Assembly: GCA_035578175.1 (NCBI GenBank)
Contig: JAQMRL010000006.1
Location: 25,066,393 to 25,130,392, forward strand
From: Catonia carolina
Taxonomy: Eukaryota; Arthropoda; Insecta; Hemiptera; Achilidae
Length of the DNA stretch: 64,000 nt
Reading direction: 5' to 3'
Shown here: piece after piece, positions 55,337 through 63,645 of the stretch
Position numbering within the stretch: the first letter of the stretch is position 1
How the letters are laid out: every line of letters begins with the position of its first letter
Translations under genes and position numbers: made by a program
Notes under the pieces: generated by a model
Databases searched by the model: none
Seen by the model: only the letters and a program-made list of their open reading frames with translations
Told to the model about the DNA's origin: nothing

Positions 55337-58300
55337 ATGGAAAGGCAAGCCAAGCGAATCAGATTGGAACAAGCTGCAGAGTCTGGCACCTTTTGCGTCT
55401 TGGAAAATGCGTTCGGCTGCAACCTCCGAACGTATTACTACAAGAATGACAACAGCATCTTCAAGGACGTGACGGTGCTCCTTATCCACCTGAGGGAAGA
55501 GATGGAGTCGTTGCTCAAGGAGATGTCGACCTCCCTAAGACCGTTTAAATTTAACATCTTAGTGGAGTGCACGTACGAGAAGGCGACGACGGGAGAGGTG
55601 CAAGACGTGGGGTTCAAGACCGTCAACACCTGCGTCTTTCCCGGGTCGGATATAGGAGCGCTTGTAGACATGTGCATCCAAAAACTTGTGGATGAGGAAG
55701 CAGAGTTCTTGGGAAAGGGGAGCGGATGGTCTTTGATGACGGTCGATGGGATCCTTCTCAGGATCAGCCGATATAGACCGCTCAGAGGCTCATCGTACCT
55801 ACCTCTTCAACCTTTCTTAAAGAACCGCAAAGCGGTTATCAACGTCAAGAACCGTGACGAAAGGTGTTTCAAGTGGGCTATCCTGTGTAAACACGTGTCA
55901 GGGCCTCACAGGGAAATAATCGATAAACGGTACGACGCCCTGCTTGACAAGTACGATTTCGGTATGGTAGATTTCCCCACTTCCCTCAGTGAAGTAAAGG
56001 CCTTCGCCAAGGCTAACGGGGTGTCCGTCAACGTGTACGGGATAGCCGAAAAAGAGGTAATAGAACCTCTAGTCGTCGCTGATGTCGAAAAGGATGACCA
56101 CTTCGATCAACTCCTGGTCGCAGAGGGTGACGCTCAGCATTATTGTTTCATCAAAAATTTTAATCGACTCATCAGTTCACAGCTGACGAAAAATGAACAC
56201 AAAATCGACGTATGCAAGCGGTGTTTCACCTTCTATAACGACACCCCTAAGGGTAGGGAGAAGATGGCGACCCACCGCGAGTACTGTATAGAGAACTCTC
56301 CGCGCAGTTTCACGATGTCCAAACCTAATGATGACACTCCTCCGATGATGAAATTCGAAAACTACAATCATATATTCCCCATCCCAATGGACGACCCGCT
56401 CCGAGACTCATCGTACCTACCTCTTCCGCCATTCGTAAAGAACCGCAAAGCGGTTATTAACGTTAAAAACCAAGACAATAGGTGTTTCAAGTGGGCCATC
56501 CTATGCAAACATGTGTCAGGCCCTCACAGGGGTAGAATCGACGGACGTTACGCTGCTCTGCTTAGCAAGTACGATTTCAGCATGGTAGAGTTCCCCACTT
56601 CCCTCAGTCAAGTAAAGGCCTTCGCCAAGGCCAACGGAGTGTCGGTGAACGTATATGGGATAGCAGATAAAGAGGTAATAGAACCTCTAGTCGTTACTAA
56701 TGTCGAAAAGGACGATCACTTCGACCTCCTTCTAGTTACAAATGGCGATGTTCAGCATTATTGCCTCATCAACAATTTTAGTCGGTTAATCAGTCTACAG
56801 CTGACAAAACATAATGGTCAAATCGATGTATGCAAGAGGTGTTTCGCTTTCTACAACGTTGACGCTAAGGGTCGTGAGGCGATGACTGTTCACAGAGAGT
56901 ACTGTGTGGACAATCCGCCATGCAGGATCACCCTACCCAAACCTAATGATGACGGTACTCCTCCAGTGATGAAATTCAAAAATTACCATCACATATTCCC
57001 AGTCCCAATAGTTGTGTATGCCGATTTTGAGTGTATACTGAAACCCACTGGAGGATACCTCCCCAAACCGACATCTTCTTTCACTATAGCCACGGAGCGC
57101 CACGTTCCTATGAGCTACGGGATGTATTTTGTAGTTGACCCGTCGCTTCCCGACGACATCGCCCAGTTAGTGCCGAAAACACCCTTGCTTTATAGAGGCC
57201 CTGACGCAACCGCCCATTTTATGCAGACCCTGAAAGAAATAGTCGAGCGGGTAGCCGCAGCGTCAGACCGTAACGTTCCTATGGTCTTTACGGCTCAGGA
57301 CGAGCTTTCGTTCAAAGCCGCCATAAGATGTCAGATGTGCGATGTAGCGTTCGGGCCTAAGGTGAGACCCAACAGGGATCATTGTCATCTGACTGGAAAG
57401 TATAGGACCGCTCTCTGTTCAAAATGCAATCTGATGAGACAGAACCAGAAGTTCTTGCCCGTCTTCATCCACAACTCGTCCAATTATGACTCGCATTTCA
57501 TAGTCAGGCAGCTCGGCTATGACGAGAAGAAGATATCCGTCATCCCCAATTCTACGGAGAAGTACGTTTCCTTCTCCAAAAACATAACCAAGACGCTAGC
57601 CGTGAGGTTTGTAGACACTTTTAGGTTCATGGCCAGCAGCCTGAGCGCCCTGGTAGGCAACCTACCTCCCGAAGGCTTCGCCCATACCGAGTCTTTCTTT
57701 AACGGGACGCAGCTGCCCCTAGTGAAGAGGAAAGGCGTGTACCCTTACGAGTATACCGACTCATGGGAGAGACTCGATGAGACGGAATTACCTCCTCAGG
57801 AAGCATTCTATAGCAGCCTCACCGGGGAGCACATTTCAGACGATGACTATCGTCATGCTCTGAAAGTGTGGGACAGTTTTAACATCCGCACGCTGGGGGA
57901 GTACTCTGACTTGTACCTCAAGTGCGATGTCCTCCTGTTAGCCGACGTCTTTGAGAATTTCAGGTCTCTATGCAGGAAGGAATACGGACTCGATTGCGCC
58001 CATTACTTTACTGTCCCAGGTTTTTCTTTCGACGCCATGCTCTACAAGACGCGAGTAGAACTGGAACTCATAACCGATTATGATATGTACATGTTTCTGG
58101 AGAGAGGGATCCGAGGAGGAATCTCTGTATGCGTCAAGAAACATGCCAAGGCCAACAACCCTTATGTGGAAGGTTTCGACCCCGAGCTACCCTCCAACTA
58201 CCTCATGTATGTGGACGCGAACAACCTATACGGCTGGGCGATGAGCGGGAACCTCCCCTACAAGGACTTTTCCTGGGTTGAAGACGAGGAGAGAAAGATC

Positions 58301-59464
58301 GCGATAGGATCGAATGTAGGCATCATCCCTGACGACTCCTCGCTGGGCTTCTTCCTCGAGGTGGACGTGGAGTACCCTACAGACGCGGAGACGCAGGACT
58401 CGCACAACGACCTTCCGTTCATGGCGGACAACGCGACCCCTCCCGGTGCCAGAAACCCCAAACTACTGACCACCCTGCAAAACAAGACCAAGTACGTTTG
58501 CCACTACGCCCTCCTTAAGCAGGCTATCGCGCACGGACTAAAAGTCACCAAAGTACACAGGGTTCTGCAGTTCCGACAGTCTGCATGGCTCAAACCCTAT
58601 ATAGACCTGAACACCCTTAACAGACAGTCGGCCCGCAATGCTTTCGAGAAGGACTTCTTCAAACTGCTGAACAATGCCGTCTTCGGCAAGTGCATGGAGA
58701 ACGTCCGTAAACGCATGAACCTGGAGCTGGTTAGCAACTCGAAGAGGTTAATGAAGCTGGTCGCCAAGCCCTCCTTCAAAGACAGGATCATTTACGACGA
58801 GTCGCTATGCGCTGTCGAGCTGTCCAAGACCTCGGTCCGTTTAGATAAACCTATTTACGTAGGCGCTACAGTCCTGGACTCCAGTAAGACCTTAATGTAT
58901 TCATTTCATTACGATGTCATGAAGAAGAGGTACGGGTCGAAAATCGACCTCCTGTACATGGATACAGACAGCTTCTTCTACGACATCGAGACTCCAGACT
59001 TTTACCGTGACATGAGGGACCCAGAATTCAAGACCTTCTTCGACACCTCCGACTATCCCCCGACACACCCGTGCCATTCCACTACCAACAAAAAAGTGCT
59101 CGGTAAGTTCAAAGACGAGTGCAACGGCATCCCCATCGCAGAGTTTATAGGGATGAGAGCAAAACTGTACACTTTCAGGACTGGCGAGGGTATTGTCAAG
59201 AAGAAGGCTAAAGGCGTCAAAAAGAATGTGGTCAAGAAAGACATCACGTTCGACGACTACAGAAAGTGTCTCGAAGATCCCTCGTTGTGGTTGTACAGGG
59301 ACATGAAGCTATTTCAATCCCGCAAGCATGTAGTCAGCACTGTATTGACGAGCAAGCTTGCGCTGTGCAACTACGATGATAAGCGCGTCGCCGTAGATGC
59401 CATCCACACCCTAGCATACGGACATAGGAACATTCCGCAGGAGCTCCAAGAAATTATAGGTTAG
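55337..59464 (+). CDS. Protein-primed-type family B DNA polymerase with duplicated N-terminal module
   Basis: A 1375-residue intact DNA polymerase of the polinton/adintovirus group, expected to copy a linear genome from a protein primer in the nucleus. The N-terminal module (about 148-353) is repeated in tandem (about 354-558). Each copy has a CFKWAILCKHV block and a zinc-finger-like set, C293/C296/H313/C317 in copy 1 and C499/C502/H519/C523 in copy 2. The 3'-5' exonuclease follows: Exo I YADFEC (D563, E565), Exo II HNSSNYDSH (D718), Exo III LKCDVLLLADVF. An endonuclease VII-like metal site lies between them (C665, C668, D681-H-C-H684, C694, C697). Polymerase motifs: A YVDANNLYG (D960), B KLLNNAVFGK (1109-1118), C YMDTDS (D1209, D1211). 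All catalytic residues are present. Start chosen at the first Met after the predicted acceptor. Confidence 0.93.
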   Translation: MERQAKRIRLEQAAESGTFCVLENAFGCNLRTYYYKNDNSIFKDVTVLLIHLREEMESLLKEMSTSLRPFKFNILVECTYEKATTGEVQDVGFKTVNTCVFPGSDIGALVDMCIQKLVDEEAEFLGKGSGWSLMTVDGILLRISRYRPLRGSSYLPLQPFLKNRKAVINVKNRDERCFKWAILCKHVSGPHREIIDKRYDALLDKYDFGMVDFPTSLSEVKAFAKANGVSVNVYGIAEKEVIEPLVVADVEKDDHFDQLLVAEGDAQHYCFIKNFNRLISSQLTKNEHKIDVCKRCFTFYNDTPKGREKMATHREYCIENSPRSFTMSKPNDDTPPMMKFENYNHIFPIPMDDPLRDSSYLPLPPFVKNRKAVINVKNQDNRCFKWAILCKHVSGPHRGRIDGRYAALLSKYDFSMVEFPTSLSQVKAFAKANGVSVNVYGIADKEVIEPLVVTNVEKDDHFDLLLVTNGDVQHYCLINNFSRLISLQLTKHNGQIDVCKRCFAFYNVDAKGREAMTVHREYCVDNPPCRITLPKPNDDGTPPVMKFKNYHHIFPVPIVVYADFECILKPTGGYLPKPTSSFTIATERHVPMSYGMYFVVDPSLPDDIAQLVPKTPLLYRGPDATAHFMQTLKEIVERVAAASDRNVPMVFTAQDELSFKAAIRCQMCDVAFGPKVRPNRDHCHLTGKYRTALCSKCNLMRQNQKFLPVFIHNSSNYDSHFIVRQLGYDEKKISVIPNSTEKYVSFSKNITKTLAVRFVDTFRFMASSLSALVGNLPPEGFAHTESFFNGTQLPLVKRKGVYPYEYTDSWERLDETELPPQEAFYSSLTGEHISDDDYRHALKVWDSFNIRTLGEYSDLYLKCDVLLLADVFENFRSLCRKEYGLDCAHYFTVPGFSFDAMLYKTRVELELITDYDMYMFLERGIRGGISVCVKKHAKANNPYVEGFDPELPSNYLMYVDANNLYGWAMSGNLPYKDFSWVEDEERKIAIGSNVGIIPDDSSLGFFLEVDVEYPTDAETQDSHNDLPFMADNATPPGARNPKLLTTLQNKTKYVCHYALLKQAIAHGLKVTKVHRVLQFRQSAWLKPYIDLNTLNRQSARNAFEKDFFKLLNNAVFGKCMENVRKRMNLELVSNSKRLMKLVAKPSFKDRIIYDESLCAVELSKTSVRLDKPIYVGATVLDSSKTLMYSFHYDVMKKRYGSKIDLLYMDTDSFFYDIETPDFYRDMRDPEFKTFFDTSDYPPTHPCHSTTNKKVLGKFKDECNGIPIAEFIGMRAKLYTFRTGEGIVKKKAKGVKKNVVKKDITFDDYRKCLEDPSLWLYRDMKLFQSRKHVVSTVLTSKLALCNYDDKRVAVDAIHTLAYGHRNIPQELQEIIG

Positions 59465-59641
59465 TCTCCTTCTAGCACACCCCGTTAGTCCCCGCATATG
59501 TCTACTAGCCGACTTTATCCGACCTCAAAACGTCGAACCGCACCAGTATTGGAGTTTCATCAGTATTATTAGTCGTAAGAACTTAAGAGCTCATCGCCAT
59601 ACATGTATTCGTTTTCATCTTCATCATCATCATCTTATATC

Positions 59642-59656
59642 AATAAATGTTTTATT
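59642..59656. terminator. Back-to-back poly(A) signals of convergent units
   Basis: AATAAA (59,642-59,647, + strand) is separated by TGT from TTTATT (59,651-59,656), which is AATAAA on the minus strand. It lies about 180 bases after the polymerase stop and on the far side of the minus-strand block, so each convergent transcript meets its own signal here. Confidence 0.6.
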
Positions 59657-59990
59657 CTTTTATGAATCTGTCTTTTATTTCTTGTAACCTGAACCTCCTA
59701 TAGTACCTAAAATACATGCAGGCAGTATCGGTGCTCGATTCCTGGGAGGGTCTGTACCCGACAGATCCTCGCATCGTGCTGCGCTTTCGCTTCACGATCG
59801 ACAAAAGCCCTCAGGCTTCGGCAAGACTTATATCTACAGGTGTAAAGGTGTTGAAATGACGACACGTTTTGAAAATAAGTTTAATACATATATTCTGAAA
59901 TCAAAACACTAGACTAATGTTACAAAAGTCCAGACTCTACAAGCAGCCGTACATGTAGGAAAAAACGAATCGAGGTTACAAGACGCGGCT
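59657..59990. other. Intergenic stretch between convergent viral units
   Basis: No firm gene. A 47-codon plus frame (59,716-59,859, MQAVSVLDSWEG start) and open minus frames exist in GC-richer sequence but have no supporting context. Confidence 0.3.
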
Positions 59991-60243
59991 TTACTGGCTG
60001 ACGCGACAGTTAAAAATGCATTGCTTGCAGTGTTTTCTCTTCTTGGTAATGGTCCATTCGTCTTCGCCGTAGTCGCTCTCCTGTTGAGCGTGTTCTTCGC
60101 AGGGCATCTCCGACAGTAGTTCTTTATCATTCTTGAGGTATAGCGGTAAGGCTACCTTCTACCGAGAGGACTACCAGCTCCTTGATGACCGTCTCGTAAT
60201 CCGAAGGTCTGATGACCTGAAAATCTACAATGAAGGAAGGCAT
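59991..60243 (-). pseudogene. Small Cys/His protein split over two frames
   Basis: From ATG at 60,243 the minus strand reads 38 codons (MPSFIVDFQVIRPSDYETV, then IKELVVLSVEG) to TGA at 60,127. An overlapping frame then continues (LKNDKELLSEMPCEEH) to TAA at 59,991 and ends with a basic, Cys-rich tail (KRKHCKQC, then C near the end). The spaced C-x2-H and C-x2-C could bind a metal. The order suggests one small gene broken by a single-base change, downstream of the capsid gene. Function unknown. A real two-ORF arrangement cannot be excluded. Confidence 0.4.
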
Positions 60244-60277
60244 GTTGTTGCGCGCGACGAGACCTAGCGCACACGGG

Positions 60278-61480
60278 TTAATTTATCCTCCTGACGGCTC
60301 CTGTTAAAGGCGTGTACTGAAGGATGCAATCTGTGATTATCAGGCAGTAGGCGGAGGTATTGGCAGGGATGTTGTTTTTACACCCGATCTCGATCCTGAT
60401 GTCTATGGCGCCGGTGTTCAGCGACTCGTTCTGCTTCGAGCAGTCGATAAAGAAGAGGGGGACTTTGGTCTTGAAGGTCGAGAAATCGATTAGGGGGTGG
60501 TTGACCTGTCCTCCGTAGTAGACCTTATGGAACCGCTTAAAGTTTTCGTAAAACATCGAGTACTCTCCCTTCGCGTTTTCGTACGGGTAGTACACGGAAT
60601 TGAGGTAGAGTTTGATGTCCTGGAGCTCGCAGTGGTCGAAATGAGTTGATACCGCCGTCTTGGTCTTCTTGTCCGTCTGCAGTCCTACTATGACGTAGCG
60701 GGGCTTATCCGCCTGGGAGGAGGACTTGACGGTCCAGATCACGTCGGTGCTCTGCGGTAAGACGGGGTACTCGTACAGGTTCCATCTGCGGAAGGCCATC
60801 GATATGGGTGCATCCTGATCCACCATCCTGAGCAACGGGAGTCTGTGCTGGTCGGAAAGCCTGACGTAAGGCATCTTCCACTCCACTTTGGAAAGAGTCA
60901 GCTTGTAGTCCTTGCCTGCGGGGACCGCTACGGTGCGGTCGTCGGTAGCCGACCTTAGCAGGATAAGTTCCAGCTTGGCGTTGACTATTATGCGGCGGTA
61001 ATCCTCGCAGAATCCCATGATCCTCTTCAGCGGGACGTGGGCCGTAAGCCTACCTGTGGTGCTGTTGGCGATAGCCGTTACGGCGTCCTTGTTCCACCCT
61101 TCGACGTCTATAGAGTGTTGTTCCCCGTACCTGAAGGACGGAATATTTCTCAAGGCCGTCGTTACGCCGACGTTTCGCACCCTGTCCACTTCGATACCGT
61201 TCATCTCCAGCCTTATTTCTTCAAACAGGAAAGCGGGCCAGTTGTCAGAAAGAGCCAGGGCCGCATCCAAAGTACCGTCGGACGCCGAAAGTTTCACGTC
61301 CACAAACAGCAGGCTGTCGCAAGGTAGGGTGTACACGTCCTGTTGGTTCACGGGTATCCTTATCTCGTCGTTGTTGTTGAAAGTCGACGACGCGTACGGA
61401 GTGTGAGTATGCATCTCCATGCCTATGATGGCGTCGTCCGCTACGGCGTTAGAGGATCCCACGTCTATTATATAGCTCAT
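60278..61480 (-). CDS. Major capsid protein-like (double jelly-roll type)
   Basis: A 400-residue intact protein, rich in beta-type sequence and free of signal peptide or membrane segments. Blocks I associate with capsid-like proteins of arthropod polinton/adintovirus-type elements include WPAFLFEEIRLEMNGIEVDR (residues about 84-103), PRYVIVGLQT, a HCELQDIKLYLNSVYYP strand pair, LFFIDCSKQ and a C-terminal AYCLIITDCILQYTPL. The family forms trimeric hexons of an icosahedral shell. It is shorter than the vertebrate-type adintovirus capsid proteins. Its ATG overlaps the stop of the upstream 56-codon ORF (ATGA), so it may be translated by reinitiation, or from its own transcript. Assignment is by motif memory and context; no structure comparison was possible. 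Confidence 0.7.
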   Translation of the reverse strand: MSYIIDVGSSNAVADDAIIGMEMHTHTPYASSTFNNNDEIRIPVNQQDVYTLPCDSLLFVDVKLSASDGTLDAALALSDNWPAFLFEEIRLEMNGIEVDRVRNVGVTTALRNIPSFRYGEQHSIDVEGWNKDAVTAIANSTTGRLTAHVPLKRIMGFCEDYRRIIVNAKLELILLRSATDDRTVAVPAGKDYKLTLSKVEWKMPYVRLSDQHRLPLLRMVDQDAPISMAFRRWNLYEYPVLPQSTDVIWTVKSSSQADKPRYVIVGLQTDKKTKTAVSTHFDHCELQDIKLYLNSVYYPYENAKGEYSMFYENFKRFHKVYYGGQVNHPLIDFSTFKTKVPLFFIDCSKQNESLNTGAIDIRIEIGCKNNIPANTSAYCLIITDCILQYTPLTGAVRRIN

Positions 61481-61647
61481 TTCTGCAGCACGATGAAACC
61501 CAACGATCTTAGAAAAGCAGCGTTATCTGAGGAGAGTCTCTTCTTTTTCACTTCACCAAGTGGCGGGTCGAGCTCTACAGGACGAATGTTCTTCGCTCCG
61601 TCCGGTACGGTTCTTTTATAACCCTCTTCCAGGTAGACTAACCCCAT
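61477..61647 (-). CDS. Conserved-looking 56-residue protein between penton-like and capsid genes
   Basis: The ORF starts at ATG 61,645-61,647 (overlapping the end of the penton-like frame by 10 bases) and stops in an ATGA overlap with the capsid ATG. It begins MGLVYLEEGYKRTVPDG, has a proline-rich acidic middle and ends NAAFLRSLGFIVLQK. The FLRSLGF ending resembles short proteins I associate with this position in related arthropod elements; that is recollection, not a search. A TATAAAA string on the minus strand (61,614-61,620) lies about 140 bases before the capsid start and could be a promoter for it. Role unknown, possibly minor virion or cement. Confidence 0.55.
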   Translation of the reverse strand: MGLVYLEEGYKRTVPDGAKNIRPVELDPPLGEVKKKRLSSDNAAFLRSLGFIVLQK

Positions 61648-62617
61648 CGCGTACGTCTTTTAAGGTGAAGCCTGAGGCTGATGACTTCGTTCTGAAAGCT
61701 TATCGGTCTTCCGTCCTGATCCACCACAGAGACGGTCAGTCTTCCTATCCTCGAAGTGTTTACGGGTAGGTAGATGACGTTCTTGGGCACTTCGATTATC
61801 TTATAACCCCTTTCCACCTGCGGGAAGAACTCGTGCAGGGTATGTCCTTCGGCTCCGTTAGTGTACGAGCCCCGCACGATGTTGCAAGTCAACCGGATGG
61901 CGTTTACGGCCGTAATGTTGACGGGACGCTGAGACGTGTACCATTTATAAGGTTCGAGGATCGTCGCATCGAACCCCAGCAACTCTCTGATGGTTCCGGG
62001 TACGGTAAAGTCTACCTTTTCTCCGCAGAATATCGAGCACTTTAGTGTGGTGGGGTCTACGACCATGTTAAGTCTTGGGAGCGGACGGCATTCCGTCTTT
62101 GATCCCTTTGACGTCTCCTTCTTCGCATCGCTTAAGGCTTTCGCTTTCGCTTCCTCCTCCGCCCTTTTCGCGGCCCTTATTTTCGCCGCATTCTCCAATC
62201 TCTTAAGGACCTCATCGAGAGGGTCGGTACTGGATCTCTCTTTCCTTTTTCCCTTCTGTTCCTTTTCCGCTCCTTCGAGAGCTTTTGGTACTTGAGGGAT
62301 CCTGCGTCTTCAACATCGGTACGGTTATCGTCTTGCTCCGCGTCTCTGCTGCTGTCGCAGTTCACTCCGCCGTACATCTCCAACATCTCGTATTTGATCT
62401 TTGAGTGGATGTCGTCAATCTCGTACATGCCTTCAGGCAGCTCCACCTTCATCCCGTCGCCGAAGCAGAACAGGTTGTTCACCCCTTTCCGCACGTTGGG
62501 TATGTTGTTGTAGCTCATGAAATCTACCAGTCCTATCTCCCACTGGCCCTCTCCGAGGTCTATGGGAGGGAAGTAATCGACCTCGATCGTAGAGCTCTTA
62601 CCGCTTAGGCACAACAT
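61638..62617 (-). pseudogene. Penton/minor capsid-like protein split over two overlapping frames
   Basis: The N-terminal frame (62,617 to 62,177) starts MLCLSGKSSTIEVDYFPPI and contains GQWEIGLVDFMSYNNIPNV. The C-terminal frame (open from about 62,307, first Met 62,198, stop 61,638) contains NMVVDPTTLKCSIFCGEKV, a GAEGHTLHEFFPQVERGYKI block, NVIYLPVNTSRIG and DQDGRPISFQNEVISLRLHL. These are parts of one jelly-roll-like capsid vertex protein in related elements. The second frame is -1 relative to the first, and both run through a Lys/Arg/Glu-rich linker (about 62,180-62,300). No canonical slippery heptamer in the right phase is evident, so a single-base indel is the simplest reading. The ORF overlaps the protease end by 20 bases. 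Confidence 0.6.
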
Positions 62618-63014
62618 CTTTACCCGATAGAAACTCTAGGCACAGATGTCCGCAGACGACTGAATCAAAGTCCTGCCTCCTGGCGTAATTATATCTTATG
62701 ATGTTCGGTCCGTCTTCTCCGTTCTCGAGGTACCTTACCAGCTCTACGGGAGGCCTCAGGTTACCGTAGCTGTCAAAGTACTCTACGACCGCACCGGTCT
62801 TCCTGTAACATACCCAGTGGGTCCCTTCGTTCCTCGCGCTGTCCAAGTTGACGATGGCTGATTCGTTTTCGTAGGGTCTATGGGGGAGCGTGTCACGCAT
62901 AAACACCCCTCTAAAGTTCGAGATTTCGAGTGCGTCGGCAGCCGCCATCAATTGACTATCGGACAGGGGTTTGTTCGGAAGTTTCAACGAAGTTTTTTTT
63001 TCCTTAGTCCGCAT
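62598..63014 (-). CDS. Adenain-like cysteine protease
   Basis: A 138-residue protein with the full adenovirus-protease (C5) catalytic layout: His66 in GTHWVCY, Asp81 in YFDSYGN, Gln114 and Cys121 in VVCGHLCLEFL, with Gln-x6-Cys spacing as in adenain. An upstream block, NFRGVFMRDTLP, is conserved in related element proteases. In viruses this enzyme matures virion proteins after assembly. It is shorter than adenovirus adenain but has no visible break. Its start overlaps the end of the upstream PLA2-type gene by 31 bases and its end overlaps the penton-like gene, consistent with a tightly packed late block. Confidence 0.85.
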   Translation of the reverse strand: MRTKEKKTSLKLPNKPLSDSQLMAAADALEISNFRGVFMRDTLPHRPYENESAIVNLDSARNEGTHWVCYRKTGAVVEYFDSYGNLRPPVELVRYLENGEDGPNIIRYNYARRQDFDSVVCGHLCLEFLSGKDVVPKR

Positions 63015-63604
63015 CCCGCGTGCTGCGTAGGGTACGGTTTCAAATACAGTCCCTCACCTCGTCGGGTAGTGCTACGGTTAGTCCTGCGGGTGGTGCGACG
63101 GGTAGTCTTGCTAGAGGTCTTACGAACGGTCTTCCTACGGGCAGTCTTCCTACGGGCGGTCTTCCCGGTCTGCCTTCGCTTGATCCTCCCGCCGAACTTG
63201 CTTTTAGCTTTCATTATGTTGGTCACCGCCCAGGCGGCCGCTTTCTCCGCTATGCTGGAGTCGGACGCTCTCACCCTCTCCCAGGCTCTATCTGCTAACA
63301 AGCGGTCTGCTTCGGCCCTGCCCGCCGAGTCTTTGCGGTTGTGGTAGGCTATGTCGTGCTGTTTGCACGCGGCGTCGAGAGGGTTGATGCCCGGGTCTCC
63401 TCTTCTCAATCTCTTCTGCAGGTCCGTCCCCGGTCCGCAGTACTGATAGCCCGGTATGTGGAGTTCCACGGGTAAAACGTCTATCGCTTTGTTCAATACG
63501 GTTCCTATGACGTTCTCTGCAGCTCCTAAGACTCCGCTCGCGATACTCCCTACCAGTCCGGCTCCTGAATGCGATCTGCTGCGAAACGTGTTGCATCTCC
63601 CCAT
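62984..63604 (-). CDS. Virion core-like protein with parvovirus-type phospholipase A2 motif and basic tail
   Basis: A 206-residue protein. Residues 15-40 form a Gly/Ala-rich hydrophobic stretch. Residues 55-59 (YCGPG) match the PLA2 calcium-binding loop, and His83-Asp84 in ACKQHDIAY match the catalytic pair, as in parvovirus VP1 unique regions. The C-terminal third (about 138-182) is almost only Lys, Arg and Thr, like adenovirus core or pX proteins that bind DNA. In parvoviruses this PLA2 helps virions leave endosomes; the same role here is inference. The gene is intact, 41 bases downstream of the fibre-like gene, and overlaps the protease start. Confidence 0.8.
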   Translation of the reverse strand: MGRCNTFRSRSHSGAGLVGSIASGVLGAAENVIGTVLNKAIDVLPVELHIPGYQYCGPGTDLQKRLRRGDPGINPLDAACKQHDIAYHNRKDSAGRAEADRLLADRAWERVRASDSSIAEKAAAWAVTNIMKAKSKFGGRIKRRQTGKTARRKTARRKTVRKTSSKTTRRTTRRTNRSTTRRGEGLYLKPYPTQHAGCGLRKKKLR

Positions 63605-63645
63605 TTTAAGGTCGGAATGAAGCTCGAGGACCTGTGTTTCCTTAT

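Noticed and set aside
55438..58791. Minus-strand frames across PolB
   Set aside because: They are antisense shadows of a single strongly supported polymerase gene.
59716..59859. 47-codon plus-strand frame after the PolB poly(A) signal
   Set aside because: It lies beyond the poly(A) signal with no promoter or splice support. Minus frames are also open in this GC-richer stretch.
62177..62300. Programmed -1 frameshift in the penton-like gene
   Set aside because: No X XXY YYZ heptamer in the correct phase is evident in the overlap, so an indel is the simpler reading. It is left open as a test only.
63020..63347. Plus-strand frames across the PLA2-type gene
   Set aside because: They mirror the Lys/Arg/Thr repeat region of the minus-strand gene and have no independent support.
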